Shown: positions 11,741-24,129 of the stretch, in pieces
Position numbering within the stretch: the first letter of the stretch is position 1
Layout of the letters: every line of letters begins with the position of its first letter
Assembly: GCF_001640805.2 (NCBI RefSeq)
Contig: NC_066850.1
Span: forward strand, 10,140,510-10,204,509
Source: Lates calcarifer
Lineage: Eukaryota; Chordata; Actinopteri; Centropomidae
Direction of reading: 5' to 3'
Length of the DNA: 64,000 bases
Program-made: the position numbers and the translations under genes
The notes under the pieces: model-generated
What the model was told of the DNA's origin: nothing
Databases searched by the model: none
The model's input: the letters and a program-made list of their open reading frames with translations, nothing else

Positions 11741-13372
11741 GTACTTCCTTTGAGGCATTCTCACTTTCTGTCTGTCAATAAGAAATTCTCAGTGTGGCTA
11801 CAAACAATACAATGCGGACAGAGATGTGGGGAGGAATAGACAGGGGTTGAAGACTTGTGAACGAGCTGTGGGGCACTGCAGGCTCATTGACTTGTGACGT
11901 TACAGAGGCCACAATGGAAACAAAGAAAAGAGGGAGAATTCTCCTGGGGCTACTGTCAAGCCACATCTGGGTGCTTTCCTAATTTACTGGGAGGTAAGTG
12001 AGTGCTGACCTCTGACAGTAATCATTCACAAAAGAGAAAATGAATAGTGGTAAGTCTGTCGATTCCCTGTTCTCCTCAAATAACTGTGATCACTCAAAAC
12101 TGCTTTATAAAATGAAAGGCCTGACTGTAAATCTTCAGTTCCCAGCGTGCTACCAGTAGATTGTAAATGCAAAACTTTGAGGGTGAATAATAACTTGACA
12201 AAGTAGCGGGTTCCACATCATGGTGTGTTGTGGAGGAATCTCAATGATCTCCACAGCTGTGGTGATTGAGAATCATGGAAGGTGTGTTTGAAAACGTTAG
12301 CGAAGAAATTCTTGTCATTTAGTGCTGAATTTGAGCCCAGTGCTCCTCTAATTGCTGAATTTCCTGTGAATATGTGGTTGCAGTTTGAGGGTTTAAGTGA
12401 TGGCAGGGTAGGTACAATCAATATAAGAAGATTAGTCCATCCAATGGCATACAAAACATCACTTAGAGCTGTTTACTCGCTTTACAGATCTGGGAAATTG
12501 GCAGACATGTCTGAGAGAGTTTAAGCTCTTAATTTGAATTTCAACAGGCCTATTACCCAGACTGCCTTATCAAAAAGTCCATTGATTACATCCAATTTTA
12601 GCCATGTCACTCAATCACAAAAGCCAGATTATAATTAAATATTGACTGTAAGATGGCGAAAAATATGTTTTAGGTTTGTTTATTCAAGTATTCTTTTTTT
12701 GGATTCTCATTATTTATTAATTTTTTAGATAAGGAGCATTTTACCTGTGAGTCATCCTGCTGATTGTTCATGTGACTTCTTGTATAGCAGTGACTGACGA
12801 GTTGATGACCACATGCATGGCATTTTCTCTAGAGTATGACTACGGTCTGTCCTCTTTCAGACAGTCCATTTGCTGACCATGGTGGTACTTTTCTCCATCC
12901 CTGATGGGCGACTCCCTCTTTTGTTTGAAATGACATATTGTGATGTGTAATTTTTGGGTGTGCTCGCTCATTTCTATGCAGATTCATTTTGCGCCTTTGC
13001 GTCCTTTCACCTCCACTTGTCACCCATCTCATCTGCTCCTCCGTGCTCCTGAGCGTCATCATCTGCAGCATATTGAGCCTTGTCATCTGGCCGTTAACAA
13101 TCAGGCGGTCTGACAGCCGCCCACCATTTACCCATCAGGCTTCTCTCTACATACAGATGCATGGTTTGGAAGAGAGGTGCAACTCTGAGCTTGATCATCA
13201 TGCATAACCATATGTACTCCTCCATCCTCCCCTGAGGTGGCGAGTGTGACTGGGTGAGGGGAGAATGGGGGACGCGAGGATGACACAGTGGTGCATGAGT
13301 GTCACGTCATCCATCAGTCTGTCACAGGCTGTCACCCCGTCTTCTCCCAGAGATGCTGTTGATCTGTAAACA

Positions 13373-13408
13373 AGAGAGAGAGAGAGGGAGAGAGAGAGAG
13401 AGAGAGAA
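13373..13408. repeat. (GA)n microsatellite
   Basis: About 36 bp of GA units with one GGG interruption. It creates paired low-complexity frames on both strands (RERERER and SLSLSLS), which should not be read as genes. Confidence 0.95.
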
Positions 13409-13741
13409 ACACCAGGCTTCCCTGGGTGCTGTGCGTGCAGACAGACAGGGCAGGGCAAGCCTCTGCCTCTGTGAACACACCAGCAGAGAGCTTATTTGAC
13501 CAAAGCAGAGTTTTGATCCACACAGCCAGGTGTGGATGACTAATGCATCTGAAGAATCCTGCTTATAAGCAGCCGGCTGTGTCAGAGGCATGAAAACAGT
13601 CAGTGGCCTTGTGACATTTTCTAATGAGGGAATAACTTTGACCGGGAGAAACTAACAACAGGAGTTTTTCTACTTCAGCACCTTTAAAAGAGCAGTTTGA
13701 CTGGTTTGTTGGACTAAGTAATTAGGGGGTATCCCCAGATG

Positions 13742-13754
13742 TTTTTTTTTTTTT
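13742..13754. repeat. Poly-T tract followed by ATT units
   Basis: Thirteen T residues followed by a short run of ATT units and TTTTC. Confidence 0.9.
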
Positions 13755-14258
13755 ATTATTATTTTCATTGCCACTTATGTAGCCTTTTGAATGGTGTGCA
13801 CAGTTAGCTCTAATGTGTGTGTTTTTAAAAATAATATTAATCTATCAATCAATAAAATCCATCAGAGATTTTATGTATGACACCTATGCCGTAATTGCCA
13901 CCAGATCTCAGGTGTTTGTGATGTATTTGGCTGCTGATGGTCATATTCAAAGCCAGTTCAGCATTCTTTCATCACTCACTGAGCCAAGCAGTAATGAGTT
14001 ATCTGCTGTATGTTGGACGATGGGGGAAGGCACTCACTTGGTCCTTTATTGCCCCTCTAATTATTTCCCCCGTCACATGATTAATATTGTCACTTTGATT
14101 TTGTTCTGAGCTCATTAGATGACAGACTCTGTGACAGAGGACCCTGCTTGTACAGCGAGGGGTCGGCGATGTTTGCTGCCCTGTCGTTTCCGGGCCTCAG
14201 GGACACCTCTGTCCTCCAGGACGAGAGGACTCTGAGCCAGGCTAGTGGAGCAGGGCCG

Positions 14259-14277
14259 GCTGCCTGCCTGCCTGCCT
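14259..14277. repeat. (TGCC)n short tandem repeat
   Basis: Four TGCC units inside a G- and C-rich stretch (14150-14350) that contrasts with the AT-rich surroundings. No splice site or start codon context supports an exon there. Confidence 0.85.
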
Positions 14278-14660
14278 GGTGGGGGCTGCTGGCTGGGACA
14301 GGGCCAGGGACACGACTGGGGCCAAGCTATTTCTGAACAGGACCAGGGAGGATGCAGCTGGTGTTCCTGCTGTTGACAGTGTCAGTGTGCCAGTGGAGCC
14401 CCTCCAGAACCAATGAGCTCTTTTATATCAAGACAAACCACCATTAAGGCCAGTAATCACTGTACTACCCATGGCAAGAGCCTTGGCTGGGGACACACGA
14501 GGCTAAGAGGTTTTGCTTTGGCAGGATTTTTTATTGAGGGTAGACTGATACAGAGCCAGTATCTGTCTTTAAATACAAGTAAGACATTATCAGGCAACTG
14601 AGGTTCAAGTTCCTAGTTGACCTTGGAAATAGCAGCTGAGAAAACAGTCTAATGACAAGG

Positions 14661-14856
14661 CCCATTTAGTAGCTGCTTCAGAGCTTTCAATCATATCACA
14701 TGATCTTCATCAGCAAATGGAGTGTGCCCAATTGTGATGGCGTTGAAGATGTTCTGATTCCCATTTTTTCTGTCTGCTTTGAATACATTTCATCGATACT
14801 AACTTTGTCTCACTCCTATTTATGAAGAGCATGAGAACAGCTACTAAACAGACCCT
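14661..14856. mobile_element. MITE-like element with TTTAGTAGCTG inverted ends
   Basis: The left end reads CCCATTTAGTAGCTGCTTC and the right end, on the opposite strand, reads GGGTCTGTTTAGTAGCTGTTC, so about 15-18 bp at the two ends are inverted repeats about 160 bp apart. The left end recurs at 1504-1565. The total of about 195 bp with no reading frame fits a non-autonomous DNA element. From memory of fish genomes, this type of sequence (TTTAGTAGCTG...GATCTTCATCAGC) is widespread, but I cannot assign a superfamily and no clear target-site duplication is visible. Confidence 0.5.
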
Positions 14857-16400
14857 TTTCTAAACCAGGTCCAAAATATGCTCACAGTCTTGTGAATGAA
14901 AATCTTTTGTTACTATAAATGCTCTATTGACTGTTACATTCTTATAATAAAAACCAAAGCTATGCTGGAGAGGAGGATGACCTTTAAGTGCTGGATAGAG
15001 AGAGATCACCACAGGGTGCTACAGTATGTGACTCACCAATGGAAACATTTCTTGGTTTTTGAGGAGGCTTTGCCAGACTGATTGCGTAAAAGCAATGACA
15101 AGAAATGAATAGATCAGACAGCTTGTGTTGAGATTGATTTTAGTTAATATACAAGGATTTGGGATTTATTATTATTTGAAGAGGCTAAAATTCTTCTTTT
15201 TACTGATCATATTTTGTCATGTTCCATGATTTTATGGCTTCATTTGGGTGTCAGCATTGCATCATATACCCTGCAGAGCTAATATCTAAACAGGATTTTG
15301 ATTCCAATTGCATACTTCTGTGTTAACATGTTCTTATTCATATTAATAGATTACTGTATTTTATCTTATCTGTTGAACTAAGTGAACCCAAGTTTTTCTT
15401 GAAATTGGACTCATTATCAGTGACAAATAAATTGGATATGCATGAACAGAAAAGGAAAAAAGTACCATTCACAATGACAAAGATCTCTTTCCTCCAATCC
15501 CCAGAATGCTTAATAACAATCTGACTGTAGGGATTATATACACAATATATCATGTGTATATGCACCCTTTTAGCTCCTCCTGCGCAGCACCTCTCTCCAC
15601 TTGTTGGGAAAACATGAGACAGAGAGCTCTATTCATTCTTCTGCCTTGTGTTTCTGTCTGACCTTTGAGTGCAGCTGGGCACCACTTTTATTCATGCCAC
15701 ACGGCCAATAGAAAACCTCAGCCGCTACCTGAGGCAGCTAAAAATGGCATTATCGGCCACTTTCCATATTCATGAATCCTGTGTCACGTGATCACTTTAC
15801 TGCCAAGTCTCTGCCGGTTCATTTCCTCCTTTGAATTTGTAGCCTTTCAATAAGAGAGGATTTAGTGATAATTTTATTTATCACTTAAAATTATAATAAT
15901 CTATTATAAGATTTCAAATTATAATTTGGATAGTAAATAATAGTGTTAAATTTGATTTTATTTCAGAGAATTTCAAAATAACTGAGGTGTTATTGTCTAT
16001 TCTTACTATATAAACTAGGTCAGCGTGACGACAAATCAATCACTCTAATGAAAGATTGTCCTTGCAGGTGTTTGTGTGGCTTTTCTGTTGACGGGCTCAG
16101 CTTTTCTCTGGGGAAATCATCAACACTTCATGGGCATAGATTTTGTGTGTGTGCATGCACGTGTATGTTTGTGTTCAAGTGCAAAGGCAGGTCATGGCTC
16201 ACTATGAAATGACAAACACATGTATGCACACACACTTCCCAGGATCTTATGGGAGGGGGCTTTTGGAGTGTCCTTGAAGGTGACAGGCACCTAGAGGGGA
16301 CAGGGCATGTTAATATGTGTTGAAAGGGTCATCTTAGGTTACACAGTGTTGCCCACCATCCTTGGCGTCTCCCCATTACCCAGCCAATCACAGCCAAGGA
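14857..16400 (+). other. Intron / upstream of second promoter
   Basis: No gene seen. AT-rich sequence at 15830-16020 separates two more complex blocks. The block at 15690-15830 (with a CCAATAG, an ATTCATGAAT palindrome and TCACGTGA at 15784-15791) could be a regulatory element. TG- and CA-type steps at 16140-16240 are short. Confidence 0.45.
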
Positions 16401-16696
16401 CTCAGTGATGCAGTGCCTCTCTTACTGGAGGGATTCCTAGGAACTGCTGCGTGACGATGCTGGCTTTGGGTGTCTCTCTCACACCTCCTCCTCTTCCTCC
16501 TCCTCCCCCCTTTCTCTGCCCCTGGGTTTCTGTCTCCCAGCCTTGCACGAGGTGCATCCACCGTGTGTGTTTGAACAGGAGATGATCTAGCGCCATCCAC
16601 GCTGCTCCCACAAGACTGGCTGTATAGACGGCAGACAGAGTCATCATCCAGCCCTCTTTCTCTCCTCCTCTCTCTCCCCTCCAAACCAGGCTCCAC

Positions 16697-16700
16697 CTCT

Positions 16701-16757
<57 letters not shown>
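16697..16757. repeat. Long (CT)n tract
   Basis: About 60 bp of CT units, pure from 16705 to 16757, directly upstream of the candidate leader exon. It drives a spurious minus-strand frame with a REREREREREK run. Its length is likely to vary between individuals. Confidence 0.97.
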
Positions 16758-16760
<3 letters not shown>

Positions 16761-16781
16761 AGCCTCACAATCACACACATA

Positions 16782-16799
16782 ACACACACACACACACAC
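16782..16799. repeat. (CA)n microsatellite
   Basis: Nine CA units, 25 bp after the end of the CT tract, so the two form a compound microsatellite within 120 bp of a strong splice donor. Confidence 0.95.
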
Positions 16800-16893
16800 T
16801 CTGTTCCCACGACTCCCTTCTCATACTCCAGATGAGCGTGCGTCCTCGTCAGGGCGAGCAGATTTGGAGCTGAAGGTGTGCCGTTGTTGCCAG
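16800..16893 (+). other. Alternative leader exon (probably non-coding)
   Basis: This segment ends in GTTGCCAG|GTAAGAGC, an almost perfect donor, with the exon end at 16893. The only ATG (16832) opens 13 codons and stops at TGA (16871), so it is a leader exon with a short upstream ORF. There is no acceptor with a pyrimidine tract immediately before it other than the CT tract itself, which could in principle serve as one; the exon may therefore be an alternative first exon or an internal leader exon. The next plausible exon is 56610-56664. Confidence 0.5.
16832..16873 (+). other. Short upstream ORF in alternative leader
   Basis: ATGAGCGTGC starts 13 codons and ends at TGA. The context is AGATG with G at -1 and A at +4, a modest initiation site. 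It overlaps nothing else and would precede the main start codon in a later exon. Confidence 0.2.
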
Positions 16894-17500
16894 GTAAGAG
16901 CGCACATTTCCTCTTTGGGCCACCTAGAAGTTATAAAGAAATGAGGGTGTCTCTTGTCGCTTTGTGAGTGTGTTTTTAGTGGCGGAGCGGATGTGTGTTG
17001 ATGTTTCGGTGTCTAGGTGACACAATCAGGAAGGGCGGGTGCTTTGAGGGTGCCACAGGGGAACTACACTTTGCTACAACTCCCAGCCCCTCTCACTATG
17101 ACACCATTTTTGGCGCCCATTTTCGCCGCGCCTTTCATTGCCATGTGCACCAAAGGGCTTTTTGTGCTTGCCTGATCAACCGGGAAACTGACGTAGGTAC
17201 AGAGTGGAGCGCAGCTGGCGATAGCAGAGCAGCTCCAACATATAGAGCATGCCTCTGGTTGCGAGGGGAGACCACGGTGTGGATGTTAGTGTGGGCGGAT
17301 GGGGAGACGAGGAGAGGAGGGGAGGGGAATGGAGACGGAAGATGAGGAGCGGCTTTCATCCCATGGAAGCTAATCCTTCCAGTTTGTTCACCTCTCTCCA
17401 TCAGATAAAATGGGCCGGCTGTGGCTGTGGTGCCCTGTCTTTTTTTTCCCTTCTCTCCTCCATCCTTCAATTGTGATGGGTTTATCTTGGGCAGAGAGGA
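16894..17500 (+). promoter_or_regulatory. GC-rich region downstream of alternative exon, E2F-like sites
   Basis: CpG density is raised compared with the rest of the intron. TTTTTGGCGCC (17107-17117) and TTTTCGCCGCGCC (17120-17132) both resemble E2F sites (TTTSGCGC). CTGACGTAGG near 17189 resembles half of a CRE. A G-rich strand with several GGGG runs follows at 17290-17330. These features fit a promoter-proximal first intron, which supports the second promoter call. No binding is demonstrated. Confidence 0.35.
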
Positions 17501-18510
17501 AAGAGGCAAGCTATTGATTTGGAAATGAGCTGTAATGCCATTTGAAAAGAGAGCAAGACATCCCTCTATGTCTGTGACTTTCCTCCTGTGTGCTTTTGTT
17601 CTTGATTGTACCTTGTGCTGGCAATCTATTATACGAACTCATCAGTGATAATGAATTCCTGCTCATAGTCACAGTCTTTTAAGATTAAGAGTCTGTACAG
17701 AGGGCTGATACAGTTGAAAATGATTTGAATTCCTTACAATTTCCATATGAATATTTCTGCTATTGTTATGATTGGTGGGAACCCCCCTTATTGTAAAGGA
17801 GGCTTATCACCTTCCACAGGTTCACTGATAGAGCACTGATTGGCTACTGCACACTGCACATGGAATGGATGGCTCCTGGCTCTCAGCAAACATGTCAAGC
17901 ATATCCGTGGTGATTGTAGCGCGGCTTGGCTGACAAATAAGGTATCGTTAAAAGGCGGGCGGCCTATCACCTCTCGCCTGCTCCAGGATTACCTAATATC
18001 TCAGGAGGCAGGATCAGCCAATGCAACAGGAGAGAGAGACAAGGGAGAGGGAGAGGAGGAGGGGGGAGTCGGGGTTGCTCAGGTGTTGCTGTTTAGCCTA
18101 GCGCTTGGAATACATTAGCCAGGAAGCTCCCGTGTGTCAAACTGTTACCAGGTGACAGAGAGGGAGTGAGAGCGAGGCAGCACTCCATGCTTCCCCCCAC
18201 CCAAATCTAAATGACCCCTCAGCTCATTTCCCAAGGCAGAGCTTATGTTTACATACTCTCTGGGAGCTTCTGCAGATGCTCCATTTCATAAGCACTAACT
18301 GAATCAGACAGGCTGAGGCTGTGCCTGCACTGATGGATTCAGCGTGGACTGCTGGCTGGCAATAGCTTTTTGAAACACCTAGAGGGTATTTCTCATGTTC
18401 TTGTGTTTCAAGGAGCCCTGACTGAATGTAATTATCACTCAGGTCTTTTTTGAATTTGTGTGATATGAGTTTGGGTCACAGTTAAGCTCGAGTGATATTA
18501 ATGGAATTAA

Positions 18511-18555
18511 TTATTATTATTATTATTATTATTATTATGTATTATTATTATTATT
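18511..18555. repeat. (TTA)n microsatellite
   Basis: About 45 bp of TTA/ATT units interrupted once by GT at 18539-18540. Confidence 0.95.
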
Positions 18556-20584
18556 GGATTGTAAAAACTCAACACATCATCTTCTGATGTTGTTTACACC
18601 AGGCTGGAGGAGGGTGGGGGCAGATGTTGACTCCCAAACTGATCAAGTGGCCACTCAGCTGTCGCCAGAGGTGTCGTCATGTTTTATCAGGCTTGTTAAA
18701 GAGCTATTAATGAGAAGTACAGGCCCAAAGTCCCGAGCCTGATGTCCAAGCAACGCTAACCTTTTGTCTGGGCCGAGTTATCTTGAGTGAACTTTTCAAA
18801 AAGCCAAAGGCCATCAAGATGAAAGGGCATGTGCCAGGATTACTTTGCATTTGGCTGAAGCCTCTCACTTATGGTCAGTTTATTAGAAGGTGGATGGAAA
18901 CGAGGGGATAGACAGCTGAGGCAGGACAGTAAAGAGAATGAGACAAGTGTTTCTTTCTGCTCCAGATAGTAATACAAAACATATGATATAAATAGAATCT
19001 GAATCTTATGATTTGACCTTGTGTGACCATTTGGTAGTGGGCGCCTGTGAGGAGGGATGTGCACATATCAGTGACACTGTCACCACATACACCAGCTGAT
19101 GCTGGTGGAGATGAATGTCTCAGGACTAGTTGTCCTGCTCTTCTTGCTCATTCTCTTATCATCTTTGTATCATCATAGTCATTGGTAGTATAGATAAATA
19201 CAATGAATAATGGATGACAGGGGTATTATTTTTAAAGCAGCTTGGTTGCTGTAAGAAATAATAAGGTTCTTTGGTGTTGATTATTGATTGAGTATTAATG
19301 ACAGCTGAGTCCAGTTACGAACACTGTGCCACAGCAACAGCAGGTCAAATACACTTTAATTCACAGTATCAAGCTAATGTAGAATTCCGTCCAACCGACC
19401 CTGACATGAGAACAAGCCAGCTGCAAGAGAGAAGCAGTTTTCTGTATGAAACAAACAAAACAATAATGATACAAAAAGTTAATATGCATCATTCTGCAGA
19501 TGTATTTCATTAAGTATGAAATCCAGCTACATAAACTTGCACAGTGTTTCGAGTCCTCCAAATAAACATGGACGGCACACAGTTTTCTATTAACTGTGTT
19601 TGTTTTCTTCATGGAAATGAAATATTGAATGCTGCCCATTAGCAAACCAGCATGGCATCACTGAGTGTGAGCTCATTTTCTACAATGTTGTTTTGCAAAT
19701 TAACCATGCCTTCAGTGCATGTGCATTGGACAGACTTGTTTTTTTATACACCAAATCTCTCCTCAAGCTTGTATACAAATATGCTTTTATCCTGTCTTTA
19801 ACATTGAAGGACATGGATTAAAACATGAATACTGACCTGAGTTCATTAGTTTGTTAATATTTAGATTCTATGGGCAAAACCAGTGAGATTGTTGTGAGTA
19901 CTGAGTCATACTCAGACTCACCAGTCTGACACAGTTAATAAACAGAAATAAGGAAAAAATAATAATTTACCTGAAATTGATTCTCCTGGCCTCAGTTTTC
20001 TCAACTGCTTTAAGATGACGCCACTTGCTGTTCAGCTCTCCATACATTAGGGAGAGTTTAATTTTGGCACTAGTCCTGAAGGACTGCAAACCCAAACCAG
20101 AAAAATTTAAATCACTATGACAGAGCAGCAGTTTGGGTCAAAATCAGCCTGGTGGAAACAAATCAGAAAAACTAAAATGGCTTGAGTTATCAGAAAGTAT
20201 GAGCTCATTTACATTAACCAGCTGAAACTGTCTGTTTGCTGCAGACAAACATTTTGCAAAGACCACACAAAAGTATGTCCTGTGTGAAGGAATAATGTAC
20301 TAATTGAAGAAGGTCCTCCTCATAATTTTTGTTGCTTGGCTAACTGGTATCAGGGTCATCTTGAAGGCCTGACACTGATAGGCCTAATTAGCTTGGTCTA
20401 AGTCCTGATTTGAAGCTTGATGTTTGACAGGGTGTATAGAACTCAGGACTGCTTGATCTCTGTAGACCCACCGAGATAAGACTCAGATTACATGATCAAT
20501 CCACACATGTGCTCTCACAGATACACACATAGACACACATACACATTCTATCGACGGGGTTTAACAGAGATGCATACTTATATG

Positions 20585-20599
20585 TTTTTTTTTTTTTTT
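20585..20599. repeat. Poly-T tract (T15)
   Basis: Fifteen T residues. No retroposon body is identifiable on either side. Confidence 0.95.
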
Positions 20600-23500
20600 C
20601 AAAAATGTCATTAAAATGGGTAGCTTTCTAATGTTGTGCCTCATAAGGATGGGCTTACAAACCTTTTATACTGTGTGACAAGCTCTACAGTCATAATTTT
20701 GATTACTTTCAAATACACAAGCATCTTTTTACAAGCATCACTGACAGCAACCACAACTAAACAGGCAAAGAATAGAGGGTTGTACAGAAACTCTATTAAA
20801 CAAAACATGGAACAGTGACAACTGAGGTGTACACTACACATACTAAACAATCACTTGGCACCAATGATGTAAGAAAAAAACATCTCTCCCTCAGTTTTCA
20901 GCTAATTCCTTTGCGCAGCTTATTTGACAGTGGAACGTCACATGGTGTAAAGCCACTGAATTCAACAGAGCATGAGTGGGACCTTTCCTCACAATGCAAC
21001 AAAGCTTAAAGGGTGTTTTCATTTGTGCAGAAGAACCCAAAGCATTGTTAGCGTAGCGACAAAAGCCCTTTCTTCCAGCTGTACGCGACTGCATTTAAAT
21101 TCATATTTATCAGCTGCACCACAGTCAAAACAATTGGCATTAAATTGCACCGAGTCGGAAAGGATCACCGTCACAGCCTGAACAATGTCCAATGAAGCCA
21201 GTAAAAAAAAATTCAACAAAAAAGTGTGTGTTGGATATATCTGCCTTGGTTTGCAGATTCAACAGGAGTCTGCTTAATGAAATACACTAGGCAAATTACT
21301 TTAGAGTGAAGTGAATTAATGTTACAGTGACCTTATTTAGAGAGGTAATAGTACAGAATGTCATTCATTTTGAGAATCAATTTCTTTACATACATTCACC
21401 ACTGCCTGTTATAAATATACAATAGTCTGCACAAAGTGCATCTAAGGAAGTTTCATGTCATGGCTTTGCCATGACTGACTGACATGAGAAATTTTCATTT
21501 CCAGAAGTTATCTTAGGTGTACATGCATATGACGATCATGGTGGAGGGGAGGTGTTGTGATCGGTAAGAACGAGAAAATGATTTTATTGGAAAAACCTGC
21601 TTCCAGTCTGAGAGCTGTAATTTTAAAATCCCCTTTAGGAGGAAATTGCTTTTGCCCTCCTACAATTTTTTAATATCCTGAATCATACTTAGTGCTGGTA
21701 AAACGCATCAGCTACCCGTAGCATTGCTCCTGCTGCTGCCCGAAGGTGCTTTGTGGGGAAGTTATTAGAGATTTATACCATCTGGGTGTGTGGTACCGCA
21801 GAGGGATGCAAACCTTGCCCCTTGTGCTCCATGTCTGTCCTCCTGAGCCCCCAGCCTCGCCTGTACATAGTGGGTGAAACATCCCCTTTGCCCAATGAAA
21901 GAGTAGATTAATAATTACTGAAGGGCACACGGCATAAAAAAGAAGCCCTGGAGGACATTGTCAATGTTTCATGAATGTAATAAAGCGTTTAAAAGAAAAA
22001 CTCGTTCTGTGCTCACCTGAAATGCTCATGCACACCCACCCAGCCCTAAAGGCAAATGGGGGCATCGTATAATGCACCTGTTCAAAACAATATTAAGGGA
22101 GTGCCACCTTACCTTCAGGGTAATGTCAGTAATAACCTAACAAACTGCTGTTCTTTGTGTAATTGTCTTTTTGGATTTCATTGTTCCCCTTTTTTTCCTG
22201 TCTGAAATGATTAGATTAGAGGTGCTCCACTATGGTCCCCTGTTGATTTAGCCACTCTGTATTGACAGTGTAAGTGTCAGCATGGAGATGAGCCTAGAAT
22301 TCAAATTACCAGCGTCCATTCTTCAGCCCATCTTCCATTCATGAGTTTATAAAACAGCTGCCGTTTTGCGAGGGAAATTAAGTTGAATACACAGGAAATC
22401 TGAGTATCACAAAGGCGAATACATCCGTTTTGAACAAAATGACACATTTGCAACTCTTCTCTAAGGCAGAAAAGGCTAATTGTGTTTTTACAGATTGTAC
22501 AAGCTCTCAATTCTCCAGAGCCTCCGTTAGTGTCCCCAGAATATGTCAGCATGACGAGGGGCAGCAGCAGAAACTATGTCCAAGTAAGTTGCCTGACTGG
22601 CTCTGCCACAGTTCACTCGCTGCTTCTGGGGCGCCCTTGGAGGATGCATGAGTCATAAAGCAACACGACACCCAGCAGCGTGCGCAAGATACAGTGGCAC
22701 GATGGGACAAAAAAAGCAATTAAAATCAGTGTCACCCTGCGCCTCCCTGTCCATGACACAAATGACCTTGGTGGATTTAAAATGTGTCACAATAATTTCA
22801 ACATGTGCCGGGGCAGCATGAATAGTTGTCACAGATACACAACTTATTGCCTCCTTTCCTTTTCCATTCCCCTGTCAACTGAGGGCATATTTGACTAAAG
22901 GGAGCAGCTTGCACAAGTGAGTCACATTGCTGGATTGTTTTGCTACCAATCAAGGTCACTGCATGCTCATTAAATTCACTGTGGATGGATTAAGCAGAAT
23001 AAATGCACAGGCACATAATCGGCATTACAGCTTTAATATTTTTCAAGTGACCCTACTGTGAAGATGATTTCATTCTTCTCTCTAATACAGCAAAGCAAGA
23101 GGGTTCATTAGCTGTTGAACCAGTGAGTCCATGATTCCCAGTTAGACAGGAGCCCCCCGCCGCCCCCCTCCCTACATGGCCCTGCCGTGCTGTGGAAAAG
23201 AGATTGCGAGGGAACGCCGAGTGAATGTCTTTCACCCCACCTATTCTCATCTCTGGCCCCGATGATTCTCCAATACTGTTAGTCGAACAGCATGTGTAAC
23301 CTCCGCTGCCGACCGCTGAGATTTGCCTGTGATACAAACATCCTTGTTTGTCGCCATGGCAACCAAGTCTCCTGCCTGCTGTAGGTTGTCATGCCAGTTG
23401 CCTCCCCCGTGCTCTTCCTCACCCATTAGCGCTGCACTGTAGCTGGCACGTGTGAGCGTTGTACATCGCTCTGCGCGATCCATCCAGTTTATCTTCAGAA

Positions 23501-24129
23501 AGCTGCTCTCATTCCTCCGTGTCGCCGTCCCTGCGCCTTCTTGAGGTGATCCGCCTTTTAACAGCTGCTCAGAAAACCTGCATAGTATTACAACCTCCAC
23601 TACAGGAATGTTTTCACTTGAGAAAACTGCCAACCAGCGCAGCCAGAGTCAATTGCTGGAATAATAGCTCAACCAGCAAAAGCCAACCGCTCAAAAAAAT
23701 GGAGAGATATAACAGCAAGTGGCCTCAATTTCCACTCCTCTTGTTTACTCCACCATCTACCAGTCCCTTCATCCCGGAAAAATGGAGCAGTCTGACATGT
23801 TCGGGACTCCCATGAAGGATGATGCAAATGTGGAGGCATATAGGTCCATGCTGTGTAGAGTTCATTCTCAGAGCCAAGCTTCTTGGGGGGCAGACCAGAG
23901 GCCTTTCTTCCAAAACATGTCCACCCAGTCAGACGAAAAAACACTCATTACCACAGCGCCATGGGGCCAACCCGGCCCACTTGGGGATAATAACTAGGCA
24001 TCTGCTTAAATTTGATATAATGCTGGCGTACTGGGTAGTCTGGGGTCTGCGATAGTGGCAGAAATTATTGTGCTCTCTTAAGCCGTTTGACTCCTGCACT
24101 TTGCTGCTTAAGCTGAAGCATTTGAAGCA

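Larger units (their letters stand above)
10000..14600 (+). other. Intron: no gene seen
   Basis: Holds a strong isolated acceptor (CTTTTTCCTCTCTGCAG ending at 10015) with no matching donor, a juxtaposed site TTTATTTCAG|GTATGA at 10714/10715, and a strong isolated donor GGGAG|GTAAGTG at 11993/11994 whose upstream acceptor lacks a pyrimidine tract. A CRE-like TGACGTTAC is at about 11895. Simple repeats are listed separately. A 131-codon frame at 10599-10994 has no recognisable domain. I find no coding exon here. Confidence 0.5.
16400..16831 (+). promoter_or_regulatory. Second candidate promoter with CT and CA tracts
   Basis: A pyrimidine-rich region upstream of a strong donor-bearing exon. It contains CCTCCTCCTCTTCCTCCTCC-type sequence at 16486-16512, a perfect CT tract (16705-16757) and a CA tract (16782-16799). 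CT/GA tracts close to start sites are common in vertebrate TATA-less promoters and can form triplex DNA. No TATA box is visible. The call rests on position and composition, so it is moderate. Confidence 0.4.
17501..24100 (+). other. Long intron: no gene seen
   Basis: No exon or RNA gene is supported. A purine-rich stretch lies at 18030-18070. Moderately GC-rich, high-complexity sequence at 17860-18120 and 22980-23550 could hold regulatory elements. A donor-like CCAA|GTAAGTT at about 22580 has no acceptor partner, and a minus-strand donor TTTCAG|GTGAGC at about 22018 lacks supporting sequence. The overlapping open frames at 23053-23997 on both strands have no recognisable domains. Confidence 0.5.

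Noticed and set aside
11882..11993. Exon ending in GGGAG|GTAAGTG
   Set aside because: The donor is excellent but the upstream CACTGCAG lacks a pyrimidine tract and there is no promoter-like composition, so neither an internal nor a first exon is supported.
16388..16810. 140-codon minus-strand frame with long RERERE run
   Set aside because: The frame exists because the CT and CA microsatellites have no stop codons in that phase. It lies antisense to the candidate leader exon.
23053..23997. Cluster of overlapping frames on both strands
   Set aside because: Several phases are open at once in a slightly GC-richer segment, which argues for composition rather than coding. No family match.
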